DNA of 64,000 nucleotides, from assembly GCF_011397635.1 (NCBI RefSeq), contig NC_064761.1:25647643-25711642 (forward strand). Direction: 5' to 3'. Positions within the stretch are counted from its first letter, which is position 1. Every line of letters begins with the position of its first letter. The translations under genes were made by a program, and so were the position numbers. A model generated the notes under the pieces. It saw nothing but the letters and a program-made list of their open reading frames with translations, did no database searches and was not told the origin of the DNA. Below are positions 1-11,949 of this stretch, in pieces. This stretch comes from Epinephelus fuscoguttatus (lineage: Eukaryota > Chordata > Actinopteri > Perciformes > Serranidae).

Positions 1-292
1 TTTTTAAAAAAATAAAAATAAAAATTGGAATCCATAGCTAGTCAAGGAGACTCAAGACTAGCCACTGCTATTGAGGTTTTAACTGTTTTATTCGGTGTAT
101 AGGCTACACATTTTTACCACTAGAGAATGGGATAATTTCTTTAGGCCAACAGCAATGATAAAAGACAATTGAAATGTAAACAAATAAATAACTATTCATT
201 TTCATTTTAGTTTTTGTCAAAGCCACATGGAGCCACTGGGGAGGGGCTAAAGAGCCGCAAGTGGCTCTGGAGGCGCAGGTTGCCTATCCCTG
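1..292. mobile_element. Terminal fragment of a hAT-like DNA transposon
   Basis: The stretch ends at 278-292 with a GC-rich terminus that reads CAGGGATAGGCAACC on the minus strand, a form typical of hAT-family termini in vertebrates. It is followed on that strand by the 'gagccacttgcggctct' motif common in fish repeats. Only one end is visible because the element runs off the window. No coding potential was seen. Confidence 0.45.
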
Positions 293-1232
293 TACTAGAC
301 TGATGACCTCAGAGGAGTTGCAGTAACATCTGTACTTTGTAATATTATGAGTGTATATTTTCCCCAGAATATTAATAATTACAAGGCTAAATTAGGCATG
401 ACTAAACTTAGAACTTAGTTTTCAGACAAAACAGCTCCATTTAGATGAGAACCACTTGGAAACCTAAAAGAAACACATTACAGTAATGTTATTGTAGCTG
501 TCTTGGCAAAACATTTGGCTACAATTATATTTTGTTAATACCAAAATACTTTGAAACAGTTAATTATTGGACTTTAGAGGATTATTGCTCTACCCTACAG
601 CCAAGTCTGCTGGGTCCAGAGTTACAAATGTGGAGAAACCCCTCTGAATACCAGGTTAAATTAAGTCCATTTACAGACAGATAAAGGTTGGATTAAAAAA
701 ACTCTACTTGTTTTTCACTGTGGTGGAATATTCCTTGTGACCCCTGCAGTATGATTTCGTCTCCCCATGCTCGCCCGCTCTCACTGTCTGTGTGTGTGGG
801 AGTGTGTGTGCCCACTGTTGTGTGAGCTCAGTGTACTGGAAAGGCCTAATCACCCGTTGCCATAGCAATGAACTTGGGTGCTGTTCACCAATTCATCCTC
901 CTTTGTTTGCTGTTTGTTTTAAAGTCCAATCACTTCTCGTGGAATTCATGGCATCCGCTGTCATTTTGTGCAGGTTTTTAAAGCTCTGAAAGCTTTTTGG
1001 ACCAGCAGTTGAACATTCTCTGTTGTTTTGCCCTCTAAGAATAATGTTAAATACTGTAGTATTATTAGTCCAAAGTGTATTTATCAACACAGCTGGTTAC
1101 AAATGTAACTCTAATGGATCCTGCATAATTCCTGCTGTTCTTGTTCTGTTTTTAGTACCTGTACATGTATGGTCTCATTTAAAAAGTTTTTTCCCCAACA
1201 GCCAGAATCACTGTAAGTGCTTCTGTCATTAA

Positions 1233-1840
1233 AGGCGCTGTATGTAAGAATATGGCCAAAACGGTTACTGCGCTCAAATTCAAAATACTGCCGCAAGTCG
1301 TGTCCGCCACCCCTCTCCTACAGATTCGAGGTTGCTGGACAGCAGCACACTGGAGACTGATTTGTTTGCCCACGGGCGGCTGCCGTGGCAGGGCCACGTC
1401 GCCGCGTCCTTGATCTTCGGTTTTCCAGCGGACCGTTCGAGCAAGTCCGGCTTCTCTGCTGCTAACGCTGCTGCCGGGATACAGCTGAGGAGAAGCTAGC
1501 TGCTCATGCTCTTATACAGTCTATGCTCATGCTATGTACTGGGACACTGCTAACGCTGCTTGCCGTGCTGCTGTAGCTCAGTCGTAACTGTAACTGATGC
1601 TGAGACTCTACTGACTGCGTAACTGGTAGACGGCGGTGGGTGGTGCAACAGGCCAAAACACAAATTCAAAACATAAACATGATTTGCGGACCGTAAAATC
1701 TTTTTTTAAATGCGAATATTCTGGCTGTACTATTGTTGTCAGTGAGATCAGTATGTTATATGAACATTATTCCTTAGTCTCTGTGACATATTAGGATGAT
1801 TTTATGACTATTTGCTTTAGATTTCTTACATATAGCTCCT
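1233..1840. mobile_element. TTAA-flanked MITE (piggyBac-like, non-autonomous)
   Basis: The termini are inverted: aggcgctgtatgtaagaa at the left and ttcttacatatagctcct at the right. Both ends are flanked by TTAA (1229-1232 and 1841-1844), the target used by piggyBac-type transposases. The 608-bp interior is GC-rich on its left side and has no meaningful ORF. It interrupts the old LRR-unit flank. Confidence 0.75.
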
Positions 1841-1844
1841 TTAA

Positions 1845-3100
1845 GTTATACAAGTTTCAATACTGAAATAGGAAGGTTTTGTATCTCGCCTGAATTTTTT
1901 TTTCTTGAAAAAAGATGCTGCAGATGACTGTAATTGGGAGGTATTAGCTGTTAAACACCATGGAAACAAAGAATTAAGAGCTCATCTAGTCCAAGTTAAA
2001 ATTTCATAACAGTACTACAGAAATGGCTTTTTTACACATGTTTTTCCAAGGATATGTCTTGGCATTTCCAAAAAGGACATTTCTGAGACTCCAAAAGGAC
2101 CCTTGGTTACTGTGGTGACATACCTATAGTAAAAAGGCTGCTGTTCTTGAACGCTTCAATGTACAGTTATGATTTTGGGCTCTACTGAAGCTGACACTCA
2201 GAGGTATCCTCTCAGGTATACAGAATCACTATCAGTATTACTGACACAGAATTAAAGAAGCATAAACACTTCATAATGCATTTTTTTTACTTTATGCATG
2301 AACTTTGTGCATGAAAAAGTAAAAACGAGTTATAGTGGACAAGCAGTTTATATAAAAAGTAACAGACATCAAACTATATACAAATCTTCATGCACACAAA
2401 TTTTATATAGGCTTCATGGATTACACTTTCTAAAGTTCTCCTGAAGAAAAAACGTGTATGAAAACTTTTAGGTAAAATTAGGAGCAACTTTGTTGTCTTG
2501 ATCTTTTTCTAGGCTATATTGTAAATTACAGTACACGTGGTGTTGGACTACTCAGTAAAAGGGAGTCATAACTGCGTACACACTGTTGTGGTTTTGTTTC
2601 ATAATAGCTGGTGAAAATACGGGGGCACAGTTTTGCGAAAGAGTCGTCTCAGCGGTCATTTTGTTCCTTGTCCTTGTGTAATCTAGACACTGACTAAATC
2701 TGAGCTTCCTGTTTTGAAGGATGTTCCAATGATGACGGTGTTACACTTCTTAGTATGAATCATTTTGGGAATTCACATTTCTCTCTCATTCCCGTCTGAG
2801 GATGAGAAACTTAGATAAGAGGGATGTTTATGGAAGCGGCTCTTCCCAAACACAATCAGTGCCTGGCACGAGTTTATGAAACGGCATACTTCCAGTTCAT
2901 GTGTAGACATTGATTTATTGGTTCATAGATTCAGCTGTGTGATCACAAGAGTGGGCTGGAACACACACTGCAGTGCTGGACCAGGTGACATTAGTATAAG
3001 ATTTCCCTTTACTAAATTCCAGTGTGCTAAGGTGAATTAGGGGAGAAATAAGAACAACAGATTTCAATAAACCTGACTGTCTGACCCATAAGCCCTTTTT
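1845..3100. other. Non-coding stretch, no gene seen
   Basis: AT-rich sequence with no ORF over 60 residues and no convincing splice-bounded exon. It holds isolated GATA (AGATAAGA near 2813) and ETS-like (TTCCTG near 2704) words, but nothing ties them to a gene inside the window. It probably belongs to the decayed flank of unit 0. Confidence 0.5.
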
Positions 3101-3307
3101 TCCATGATATTGATATTGAAGGTTGTTATTGCTAAAATGTGTGTGGCCTTGATCAGATTCAAACAGTTAACAGATGTTAAAAAAATAAAAACTCGTAACT
3201 GGGAAGAGGCAGGAATTATATCACAATGACAGCTTGGCATTTTTAAACGCCTCAGCAGCAGGAAATAAAATCCTCTGCAGACAAACAAGCTTCTCTTATC
3301 CACCAAC

Positions 3308-4725
3308 ATGGTGAAAGAAAGAAAGAAGGAAAGACATTTCCGTTTAAACATACCTTGTTTTCCTGCAGCTCCTGATACCAATCCCATTGACGTGTTTCTT
3401 TCCTTTAATCCATTGTCTAGAGCTGCACTTTCTAAATTATATAGAAGCATCTCAATGCTGATATGTTCACCTCTAGATGGGATTAAGGAAGCCTGGGTAC
3501 AAGTTCTGGGACCTATAACTGAGGACCTATGGGTCTCTATTCTTTCACCAATACATAAATCCTCACTTTGCACAAGACATTGCTTATTGCATTTAAAGGT
3601 GGTCCATAGGGCCCACATGTCTAAGGTTAAGCTATCTAGCATCCACCCTGATAAAACCCCCACCTGTGACAAAAACAATGATGCCACCATATGTACTGGC
3701 TGTGCCCTAATTTTGGAAAGATATCTTCCATACCATTTCTAAAATCCTTTAAAAAAAATAGAACTAGACCCAGGGTTCCTACACAAGTATGGAAACTATG
3801 GAAAAGTATGGAAATAAATTTGATCAATTTCCAGGTATTAAAAAGTATGGAAAATTAAAAATGAAGTATGGAAAAATATTTATGTTTCCAGATTATTACC
3901 ACGTTTCTAAAATACTGTTTTCTAAAATAGAAAATTAGGTATTTCCAATGGTGGGCTAAGCACAGTTTGTGTGAGAGCAAACGTCTCAGAAAATATAACG
4001 CCCCTTTTACCTGATTGACAAGTGGTATGTCCAGTCCGCTGCCCCATGACCCTCCTCCAGCCCCCCAGGTATCAAGTTTCACTCCAACACTGCACCATCA
4101 ACAAGAAGACGAGTTTCACGTGGTTCACAATGAGTAGATGCAAATTTTTGGATGGATGGCTTGACAATACCTTATATAAACACTGGTTTGCCAAGGATTC
4201 CCAATTCACACACAGAGCTAGATGCAAGCTTTGTGCTATTGCAAGCTATTTACCAACGGTTTAGTTCGGTTCAGAATGAGTTTTTCTGAATGCACCACTC
4301 ATATCATCCCCCTCCATTGTCTAAAACAAACCAACAGAACTCGCTAGCCAGCTAAACTCCATCCATCAATAAACGTCATGCTGTTTACTAACAGTAAAAA
4401 GGTCTACAGCCCTTGACATATAAATAAAAAAAGTGTAAAACCTGACTCCATGGATGTTGTTATTCTCCATATCAAATTTTAGACATCGTGCCGAAGGAAT
4501 ATTTAAAGGAAGGAAAAAATATGGGACAGGAGGATAGGTGGGGAGTGGGAGGGAAGAGCTGTTGTATTGTAGAAGGTTACTGTCATCGCCTCAGGGTCAT
4601 GTTTGCTCTGCACACTGATGTATACTGTATGGTGCTGTGGAATGTGTCTGCCTAACCCTGGTGTTTTTTGTTTTCCTTTTTGAAAACCTTAATAAAAATA
4701 TTTTGAAATTTAAAAAATAAAGTTA
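3308..4725 (+). mobile_element. Decayed L1-type LINE, ORF2 C-terminal end and 3' tail
   Basis: An open stretch at 3308-3742 translates to the post-reverse-transcriptase C-terminal part typical of fish L1-like ORF2. Landmarks are a W-containing segment, SSLCTRHCLLHLKVVHRAH, then SKVKLSSIHPDKTPTCDK and a Cys-containing end. It is 5'-truncated and has no reverse transcriptase core. It is interrupted at about 3771-4444 by a hAT remnant. It resumes as an AT-rich 3' end carrying AATAAA-like words near 4690. An antisense ORF at 3064-3690 is a shadow of this element. Confidence 0.7.
3771..4444 (+). mobile_element. hAT-family transposon remnant inside the LINE
   Basis: The left end, cagggttcctacacaagt, and the right end, which reads CAGGTTTTACACTT on the other strand, are imperfect inverted repeats. 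Inside, a short open stretch at 4131-4264 reads MSRCKFLDGWLDNTLYKHWF then a Cys-x2-Cys pair (RCKLCAI). This resembles the N-terminal zinc-finger segment of fish hAT transposases. The rest of the transposase is missing, so the copy is dead. Target duplications are weak (actagacc versus actccatg). Confidence 0.65.
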
Positions 4726-5177
4726 CAGTAAAGAATGTTTTTAAGTTGTGATGTCTCTTCATGCAGTTCAAAGAATTCACCACTAGATGGAAACAAATAA
4801 CTTGTAATCAATATTGACTACACTGGCTTGACTTTGGCAGGCTTAGGCTGGCTGAGACATCGTTATGTGACGTTTGGGAGCTCTGAGCAACTACCCATCC
4901 ATTTTCTATACCTGTTCATCCTCTGCAGCGTCAAAAAGACCCCAGCACACACTGAGTGAGTTTCACATCAGCTGTTTTTGGGTCAGGAGGAGTCTCGGTT
5001 TCTCGGTGTGCTTATGCTCCTGTATCCTGCTGGACACTCAGATAATTACACACATTTAGACAGTCATGTTGCCAGTAACAGTCACAAACTAAATGTCTTG
5101 ACTGGCATATTAAGCCAACCTAATGACAGAAGAGGATAGAGCCAGCCCCACTTAGCTTTTTCCATTCACTCTTTTAT

Positions 5178-5227
5178 ATGCAAATTGTAATCTTTCGTCA
5201 TCTCATCTCTCTAAGCTCTATAAAAAG
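5178..5227 (+). promoter_or_regulatory. Orphan promoter-like element: octamer plus TATA box
   Basis: A perfect ATGCAAAT octamer (5178-5185) lies 33 bp before a good TATA box, TATAAAAAG (5219-5227). A transcript would start near 5250. No intact gene follows, only a leader-like open stretch without ATG. It may be the surviving promoter of a lost gene, or chance. Confidence 0.35.
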
Positions 5228-5280
5228 CCATGATATCACTTTGCTTTCAGTTAACATTTGCACATCAGTGAAGACAACAT

Positions 5281-5587
5281 CAAGAGAGTCAAAATTTCAA
5301 GATTCAAAGTGCTGCTAGTGTGTAGCTTATTTTTATTTGGGGGTTTATAGTGATGTGGTATACATGAAAAGCAGTCTGTTGGAGCTTTCAACAATAATCA
5401 TGTTTGATTAATACAACATTTTAATATACCTTGATATATTTCCCATTCTGTTCTTATCAGTTTCATTCTCAGTGTGGACTTATGATATGTTTGTTTGCGA
5501 GAAGTAAAGGCAGACATTCAGACGGATGCACTGGAATGTCAGATACAAATTTTTGAATGCACAACTGGAACTGCCAGTATGCTAAAG
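5281..5587 (+). pseudogene. Possible relic of a small secreted-protein gene
   Basis: Directly after the orphan promoter, one frame reads FKVLLVCSLFLFGGL then a stop, a good hydrophobic leader but without an upstream ATG (an ATC stands where a start could have been, near 5279). About 120 bp on, a candidate acceptor at 5472 and a donor after 5587 bound an open frame (about 5486-5587) rich in coding-like residues, containing DALECQIQIFEC. A stop near its start breaks it. The paired-Cys pattern recalls small helical cytokines, but that is a guess; I do not recognise the gene. Confidence 0.2.
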
Positions 5588-5599
5588 GTCAGTAATTAG

Positions 5600-7620
5600 A
5601 GATTAATTGGAAGTGTGTAATGATGTTTGCTGAGGCAACAGAGAGAAACGTTAATATCTAGACTTCACTGTAGACCCATACAAAGAGAGGTAGGAGATGG
5701 GAAATGCTCCCTGAGTTAAGATGCTGGTGGTGGAGTTAAGTCAGCAGGTGGTTGATGGAAACTCTCAGTTAAATCTTTTTGAACATCACAGAGGTGGTGG
5801 GTTGTGCAATAGCAGGTCTGAAAGAGCAGCCTCAGGGAATGATTGGCTCGAGGAATGACGGGAGAAACATGATGATTGGCCAGATATGGTGGTGTCAGAA
5901 TTATGAATGTTGGGACTTTGACAAAGTGCGAAGTGACTGAGAAGTTTAGAGTAGGAGAAAAGTTCGGAAAGTCCTCTATTGATTCATAAGTGGCAGAAAG
6001 TAAAAGACAAGATCCTTACTTACTGAACTTTAACGAAAGCACTATGATGATTTGATGGTTTTTACAGAGAGTTCTTCAGGATGTGAAAAGTTTCTTGTTT
6101 TCTGTGAAGTGAGACACAGAATATAGTCCCAAGGATCTTTGTCTCCCCCTGCTGGTGAAAGAGGGTGCTTGTTGTGGCCAAGTGCCAGGACCTCAGTTTA
6201 AACAAGACAAACAGATATCCAAGATGAATTTTGTTAATCATCTTTAATGCATTATGCTTACAAAAATAGTTATTTTTCATCAAGCAAAAAGTACAACATG
6301 AGACACTTTGACATGTATGTACAGGCTGCTAAAGCATGTGATCAGTAACATGTTCATATGAGGAATGTATAGTATTAGCTTTTTTATATATATATTAATT
6401 AAAGAGGTATCTAAACCCCAGACTTTTTCCTCTTCCCTGAAATGTGAATTAAGTATCATAAATGTGCAGTACAGTGTGCAGGATTGTCCTAAATAACAGT
6501 TTATAGACTCATACAAAAGTAATGCCTCTCAATCATCACTTAAAACCAACTAGAAGTGTGTGGCAGACTGGCAGTATATTTATTTGCCGAGACCCTGCAG
6601 TTGAGTTCATGACTTCATGAAAAGGTAGCGACCAGGTGCCAGACATGTAAACAGCAGGTACAGACACAGTGCACAAAAGCAACACAGAAGTGCAAATATA
6701 GCAAACAGGAGTGAATCTAGGGTTGGCTTTCACTTTCACTTTTGCTGGCAATATCATTTACAAACAGTAATCAATAATTCTTGCATAGTATACCTTTAAT
6801 GTTTTTATGTAAAGTTACTATAATCAGTATTTTCATATTAACAACTGAACATATGACTACTTGTATGTGAAAGGGTGGTTCATAGTGACAAAACCACAGA
6901 GAAACACCCAACTCTGCAGTTCCCTTTAGCTCTACAGTCCATTTGTGTATTTTAAGGTCATTGTGTTGGTTGTACAACCCTCAACTTTGCAACTTTCACC
7001 ACTCTCTTAGCATTGTTTTTCAGCTGCAGCAGACAGCTGTTTACAGTGAAAACTCTCTAAAACATTATCTGTTCATTACCTGCTCAGCACCAAACAGCGG
7101 TCAGCACACTTGCTGGTGAACATAGTGAAGCATTTAGCTGCTTAAAAGACAAATAGTTGCCCCAGGAGTTGGTAGAGACCAAAAACCCAACTAAAAGGAA
7201 GTTAATATTTGACTTACATCTGTCAGGTGACTGGAAACAGGATCGTAGCAGCTGGCTGTTTAGATATGCACCTGTTTAGTGACAAGTTTGCATTAACTTT
7301 ATACTGTCAATGTCATGTTCACAGCTCGTTTCCAGCGCCCCCAGGTGGCTGAACCATCAGGTAATGTAGGCTAGAGAAGTTGTAGTCCCTGCATAGATCC
7401 ATCAAAATATATAATTTCAGACCTTATACATATATGGATTCCTGTTGGACAGCTAAACAATGAATAAAAGTCAGTAAAAACTCCATAATGCTGAGGGGAG
7501 CTGCAGATACAGGTTATATACGGTTAGATATTTTGAGCAACACCTCACATTAACATATTGCCATTTGATCCATTGTTATTTTTAAAATATTAACTGTAGC
7601 ATCAACTATTACATGTTAGC
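5600..7620. repeat. Repeat-rich non-coding stretch downstream of LRR copy 1
   Basis: No gene seen. About 6505-6795 is an inverted relative of the TTAA-flanked MITE at 54813-55225. Shared words include cttgcatagtatacctttaa at its right end with TTAA at 6796-6799, agactcatac, and a cacacactt block. About 7000-7450 carries another widespread fish repeat (agttggtagagaccaaaaac; gcgcccccaggtggctg). Short ORFs here are repeat-derived or chance. Confidence 0.5.
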
Positions 7621-7622
7621 CT

Positions 7623-9526
7623 TCATATCTGCCTCGGCATGGGCATTACCTCTTCCATGTTAGAGATGCTGATGAGTTTGACCATCTGGTTCATCTTCTT
7701 CCTGCGCTGCAGCAGGTGGTAAAGAGACGGGGTGAACTTAGCCAGTGCCAGCAAGCAGACGATTAATACCACCACCAGCAGTATTAAGTAGATCATCACT
7801 GGAGTGTTGTTTTTAGAAGGCATTGTTTGGGTGGTGGTTGGTTGGATGCTGAAGCTGGTGGTCGTGGGCATAATTGTTGTATGCGAAGTCGTAATGGTTG
7901 TGGTTGTACTCGAAATGGTGTTGGTGGTTAAAGTTGTTGTGGGTGTTGGTGTTGAGGTGGTGGTCATGGTGGCTGGAGTTTTTGTTATGGTGTTTGTTGG
8001 TGCCTTTGGAATGGTTGTGGCTAGTGGCATGGTTGAGACAGGGGTGTTTGCTGTAGCTGACAAAGTGGTTGCTGGTGTTGTGGTAGTAACAATGGTGGTT
8101 GTTGGTTCTGCAGTTGGGAGTGCCATGGTAGTTGTGGGAGTTGTCGTGGTGGTTGTGGTTGTGGTTGTGGAGGGGAGGGTGGGGCAGATAAGTTGATCTT
8201 CTGGTAATGATTTTATTTCTTGTCCTTTTAGATCTTCTGGATACTCACAGACAGCAGGAGACACAAGCTTGTCAGAGTTCGTCTTCATCCAGAGGTGAAG
8301 CTCTATCAGATTACAGTCACAGTGCCAAGGGTTGTCATTGAGGTAAAGTTTTCTCAGTTTTGTTAAAGGCTCAAAAATATCCCCAGGAAGCGTCTGGAGG
8401 TCGTTGTGAGCTAGCTTGAGTGTGATCAGTGATTGTAGCTTTTCAAACACATCTACGTCCAGTGACTTTATCTTGTTGTACTGTAGATTCAGGTCTGTGA
8501 GCCTCTCAGGACCTTCAAAGTTCTCAGCATAAAAGGTGACAAATTGATTCTTAGACAGATCTAACTTCTTGACTTTCTTCAGAGGGCTGAATATTCCTTT
8601 AGGAAGAGCGCTGAGATTGTTCTGACTCAGGCTTAACTCTGTCAATTTAGGCATTTCTCCAAAAGCACAGGTGGTAGACTCGTCAGTTTATTCTTCTGTA
8701 GGGTCAGTGTTTTAAGCAGAGGGAAGCCAACAAAGAATCCTTCAGGTAAACTAGTCAGGTGATTACTATCCAGGCACACCTTACTTAGTTTGTCTTTATG
8801 TGGAAATAGATTAGGTGACAATTCTGCTATTTTGTTTCCCTGCAAGCCAATTTCCTTTAGGTTTGGCAGATTCTGCAAAATATCTTCAGGAATGGTGGTC
8901 AGTTGATTCTCATAAAGCCGTAGCGTCTGTAGTTTGTTTAGGTTTGAGAACCAGCTGGTAGATACAGCGGAGAGGTTGTTTTTAGCCAAATGGAGCACTG
9001 TGAGGTTGTCAAGATCATCAAAAGTCCCATCTTCAATCGATTCTATCTCGTTTATGTGTAAAAGGAGCTCTCGTAATTTTGTAAGGCCCTCAAACAAGCC
9101 GTTCTCCAGACTACGGAGCTTGTTAAGCTTTATTACAAGCTTCTCCAGGTTGCTGAGGTCTTTAAAGACTCCCACTGGTATCGACTTTAATGGAGTGCTG
9201 GAGATCTCAATATGCTTGAGTTCTACCAAACCTTCGAAAGCTCCTGGCTCGATAGATGTCGTGGTAGTGCTCAAGAACTCCACCTTTTCAAGATGGGGGT
9301 TTTCAACAAAGGCTGCTTTGGGGATTGTGTCAATTAGGCTTTCCACAAAGAAAACTTCTGTCACACCTGGTTTTAGGATGCGTGGGATTTCTGTTGTAGA
9401 GGTACTGAAAACAGCCTGGTTCTCTTTGGGGCAGTCTGTCTCCTTTTCACATTGTTTTTGAGTTAATGAGGACTCAAACAGTAAAGACAGAAAAAGAACC
9501 ACGATTTCTCCTCTTGCCATGTTCAT
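7623..9526 (-). CDS. LRR transmembrane glycoprotein copy 1 (CPN2/GP5-like), one frameshift
   Basis: Predicted type I surface LRR protein, about 634 residues once a single-base frameshift is allowed for. Visible in order: a signal peptide (residues 1-23, core VVLFLSLLF); an N-terminal Cys cap (QCEKETDC); about 14 LRRs of the LxxLxLxxNxLxxLPxxxF type (about 60-395); a C-terminal cap beginning NPWHCDCNL (about 398-450); a Thr/Pro-rich mucin-like stalk (about 453-575); a membrane segment (about 578-598, IYLILLVVVLIVCLLAL); and a 36-residue basic tail. LRR architecture and C-cap fit the CPN2 / LRRC15 / GP5 group, and gp5 lies upstream on the same strand. The frame breaks near 8655, where an A-run is four long against five in copy 2; the halves are 8642-9526 and 7623-8654. 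The ATG at 9526 follows a possible acceptor at 9530-9531, so a 5' non-coding exon is likely. The break could be a sequencing error or a real lesion. Confidence 0.8.
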
Positions 9527-11029
9527 TCACTATAAAAAATTTTTTAAAAAAAATCATAAATTATAAAATGGAGTAGATTAGATTTAGATCTTGTATACAT
9601 ATTAGAAGGCAGTTTATTGTATGATTTGTTTTTTACTCTCCTGTGATAATATATAAGTGGTGAAATATCAGTAACATAAAGGCTTTGCTTTGTCACAATA
9701 ATATTTACTGTAAACAAATAATTTGGTTCAAGAGATGGAGAGTGATTGCACTCAACTTCAGGCTATCAGAAAGAATTCATTTTGTATTAAATAACAGAAT
9801 TTAATTTGATTGTCACTGAACTGAAGGTTTACTCAACTATTACGAACATGCACAGTACTCCTAGTACTCCTCATTGAACATATGAAGACAAGAATGAATG
9901 CAATGCTTGGTTAACAGATGGTTACAAAGAGATGTAGTCTAGCGTATGAAATTGTGACAAGATGGATGACTTTGTAGGCACAAGGAAGACCACCAAAGGG
10001 TTAAAAAAATCATTGACGATTACCTGTTATAATGAATGCACCTTCAGCAGCAGTTTTCCTCAGTTCTGACTGCAGCGTCCAACCGAGTTGTGGAGGAGTA
10101 GGGGTTGATGGGAGCGTCAGCAGGAGAGAGCTGAGGAAAGAGGAAAAAGAGAAAGAGGACGATATGGATTTCTTTGTAATTAATAGCCTCGGTCAGGGGG
10201 AAGTGTGTGACGCCCCACCACCTGTCGTAAAGATCTTGATCTGGCATGTGCATTTGATTTGAAAGTGAGTAAAAGAACAGTGCAACTTACTTTTTTTAAA
10301 CACAGCTTTTTGCAGGACACATAGTGATGAGGTCATGTATCTAGTTTTGACTATGTAAGATAATAACTAAGATTTGATGATGATGAAACAAAGTCAACTT
10401 TGCTTTAGCCACCAGCATAAATTCATATTTTAATGTAAAACCATGTCTCTCAATGTATTTCATGATATCTCCTGCTGTGCAGACACAAGGTGACTAGCGA
10501 GAGTGTGAAAGTGATCACTGTGCACCAGGCCCTTTGACATTGTAGCAGAAGTGACATAAGCATAATGAAATCCAAATATAAGTGGTCAGCTGGAGATTCA
10601 TGATAGAAACAGGTGTGAACGATGTCTCAGCTGTACATTTGTGTTACGATCACCAAAACACTTCCTAAAACCAAATGTAAACAGGGTCATGACGGCATCA
10701 GTGTTACATTGAGACTATTTCATGACCTGTTAAGAACTATTGGCTATTGCGCTTCCCCTGTCTAATTCTCCCCTATTTTGAACCTGTGCCTCAGTCTGTT
10801 CTCTTTTACAGCACACATGAAGAGGAACACTGGCTGCTCATTTTGAGCCACTGAATTCAAAAGTTGACTTATTGTTCTAGCTGTTAAAGCTACAGCAATC
10901 ATTATCCTTAGCCTATGATTAATTTCATCCTGCTATCTCCCTGCCTAACAATCCTCAAACAGTATGGTATAAGTAAGTAACGATCAGCACTCTGTTAACC
11001 AGGACAGCATGAAGTTTTGCAGAACTTAC

Positions 11030-11172
11030 CTCCAGTAGAGGCTGACGATAAAATGGACAGAGACCTTGAGTTGGTGATATCTTTGTAACTTCCTCCTTTT
11101 TTGCCTGATGTAGCGGTATGAGAGCAAGAAAACAAGAAGAAACTCCACCCTTGGGGGAATTTTGCTTATCTG
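11030..11172 (-). promoter_or_regulatory. Candidate 5' exon end and GATA/ETS promoter of LRR copy 1
   Basis: Read on the minus strand, a strong donor (CTGGAG|gtaagtt, exon end at 11030) is preceded by an ETS core (acttcct at 11088-11094, AGGAAGT on the minus strand) and a GATA site (cttatct at 11165-11171, AGATAAG on the minus strand). A second donor (AACAG|gtaatc, exon end at 10024) could close a second untranslated exon. No transcript evidence is available. Confidence 0.4.
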
Positions 11173-11949
11173 AATGCATGTGAGGAGACATGAAAACAAG
11201 TGTCAGGATTTAATCACTTCACTTTTTCCTTCTGTTTGACCCCACCCCTGCAGTATGATAGCAATCCTTTTTTTTTCTCTTTCCGTGTAATTTGTAGTGT
11301 CATTTTGTGCAAGACAGAAAACACTTCAAACATGAGTAAACATTGTTTTAGTGGCTCATATATTCAGCTGTGTCGTCCAGAGCTCCCTTTGCTCTCTGAC
11401 CCATAAATCATCTTGATTATGTTAACAATATTGCAGGTTCTCATTGGTGAAATGTAACATGTGGTCTTGGTCAGATGGAAAAAAATTTTTTTTTTAGAAA
11501 GATGCATTTGTAATTGCTGATGGGAGAGGCAGGAATAACATCATCACCACATCTTATTTTTACACACCACAGCAGCAGGAAATCTAATCCTCTATAGACA
11601 AACAAGCATCTCGTATCCACCAACAAGGAAGAAAGACATTTGCACATAATGCATTTTATTCAGACTGATTAAGCAAAAGTTACAACAAATGTTTATCATC
11701 ACTAGAGAGAAACAAATAACTAAATAACTTGACTACATTGGCCTGACTTTGCTTTATGAAGCTTAATATTACACACTACATAGGTTTTGCTCATATGGTA
11801 AACACAGATTAATATAATATGTAAAACTAACAGACTGTGAGACATTATTATGTATCACTTTTTGCGTGACGCGTTAAGACAAGGACATAGGAAGTAATCA
11901 TTAATTGGTAATTTATTTGATTTTTGTAAAACATATTCACTATTTTCAT

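Larger units (their letters stand above)
735..4875 (-). repeat. Diverged upstream flank of an older LRR unit ('unit 0'), broken by insertions
   Basis: Blocks here align by eye, in order and in the same orientation, with sequence upstream of the three LRR genes. The 'cccctgcagtatga' block at 744-757 matches 11246-11259. The 'tgtcattttgtgca' block near 959-972 matches about 11298-11311. The block at about 3110-3340 (aggcaggaat, cagcagcaggaaat, agacaaacaagc, atccaccaaca) matches 11440-11640. The block at about 4780-4870 (cactaga-gaaacaaataac, ttgactaca-tgg) matches about 11697-11860. Between the blocks sit a MITE (1233-1840) and an L1/hAT composite (about 3341-4740). Identity is clearly lower than among units 1-3, so this copy is older. 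Its gene would lie left of position 735, outside or at the edge of the window. Confidence 0.6.

Noticed and set aside
7804-8196. Val-rich 130-residue plus-strand ORF (and similar ORFs at 12876-13283, 17851-18370)
   Set aside because: These are antisense readings of the Thr-codon repeat in the LRR stalk; ACC/ACA on one strand reads as GGT/TGT (Gly, Val, Cys) on the other. No independent gene features.
8934-9461. Plus-strand ORFs over the LRR coding exons (also 13883-14551 and 19113-19637)
   Set aside because: Antisense shadows of the repeated LxxLxL codons; no family similarity or start context, and they break where the real gene is conserved.
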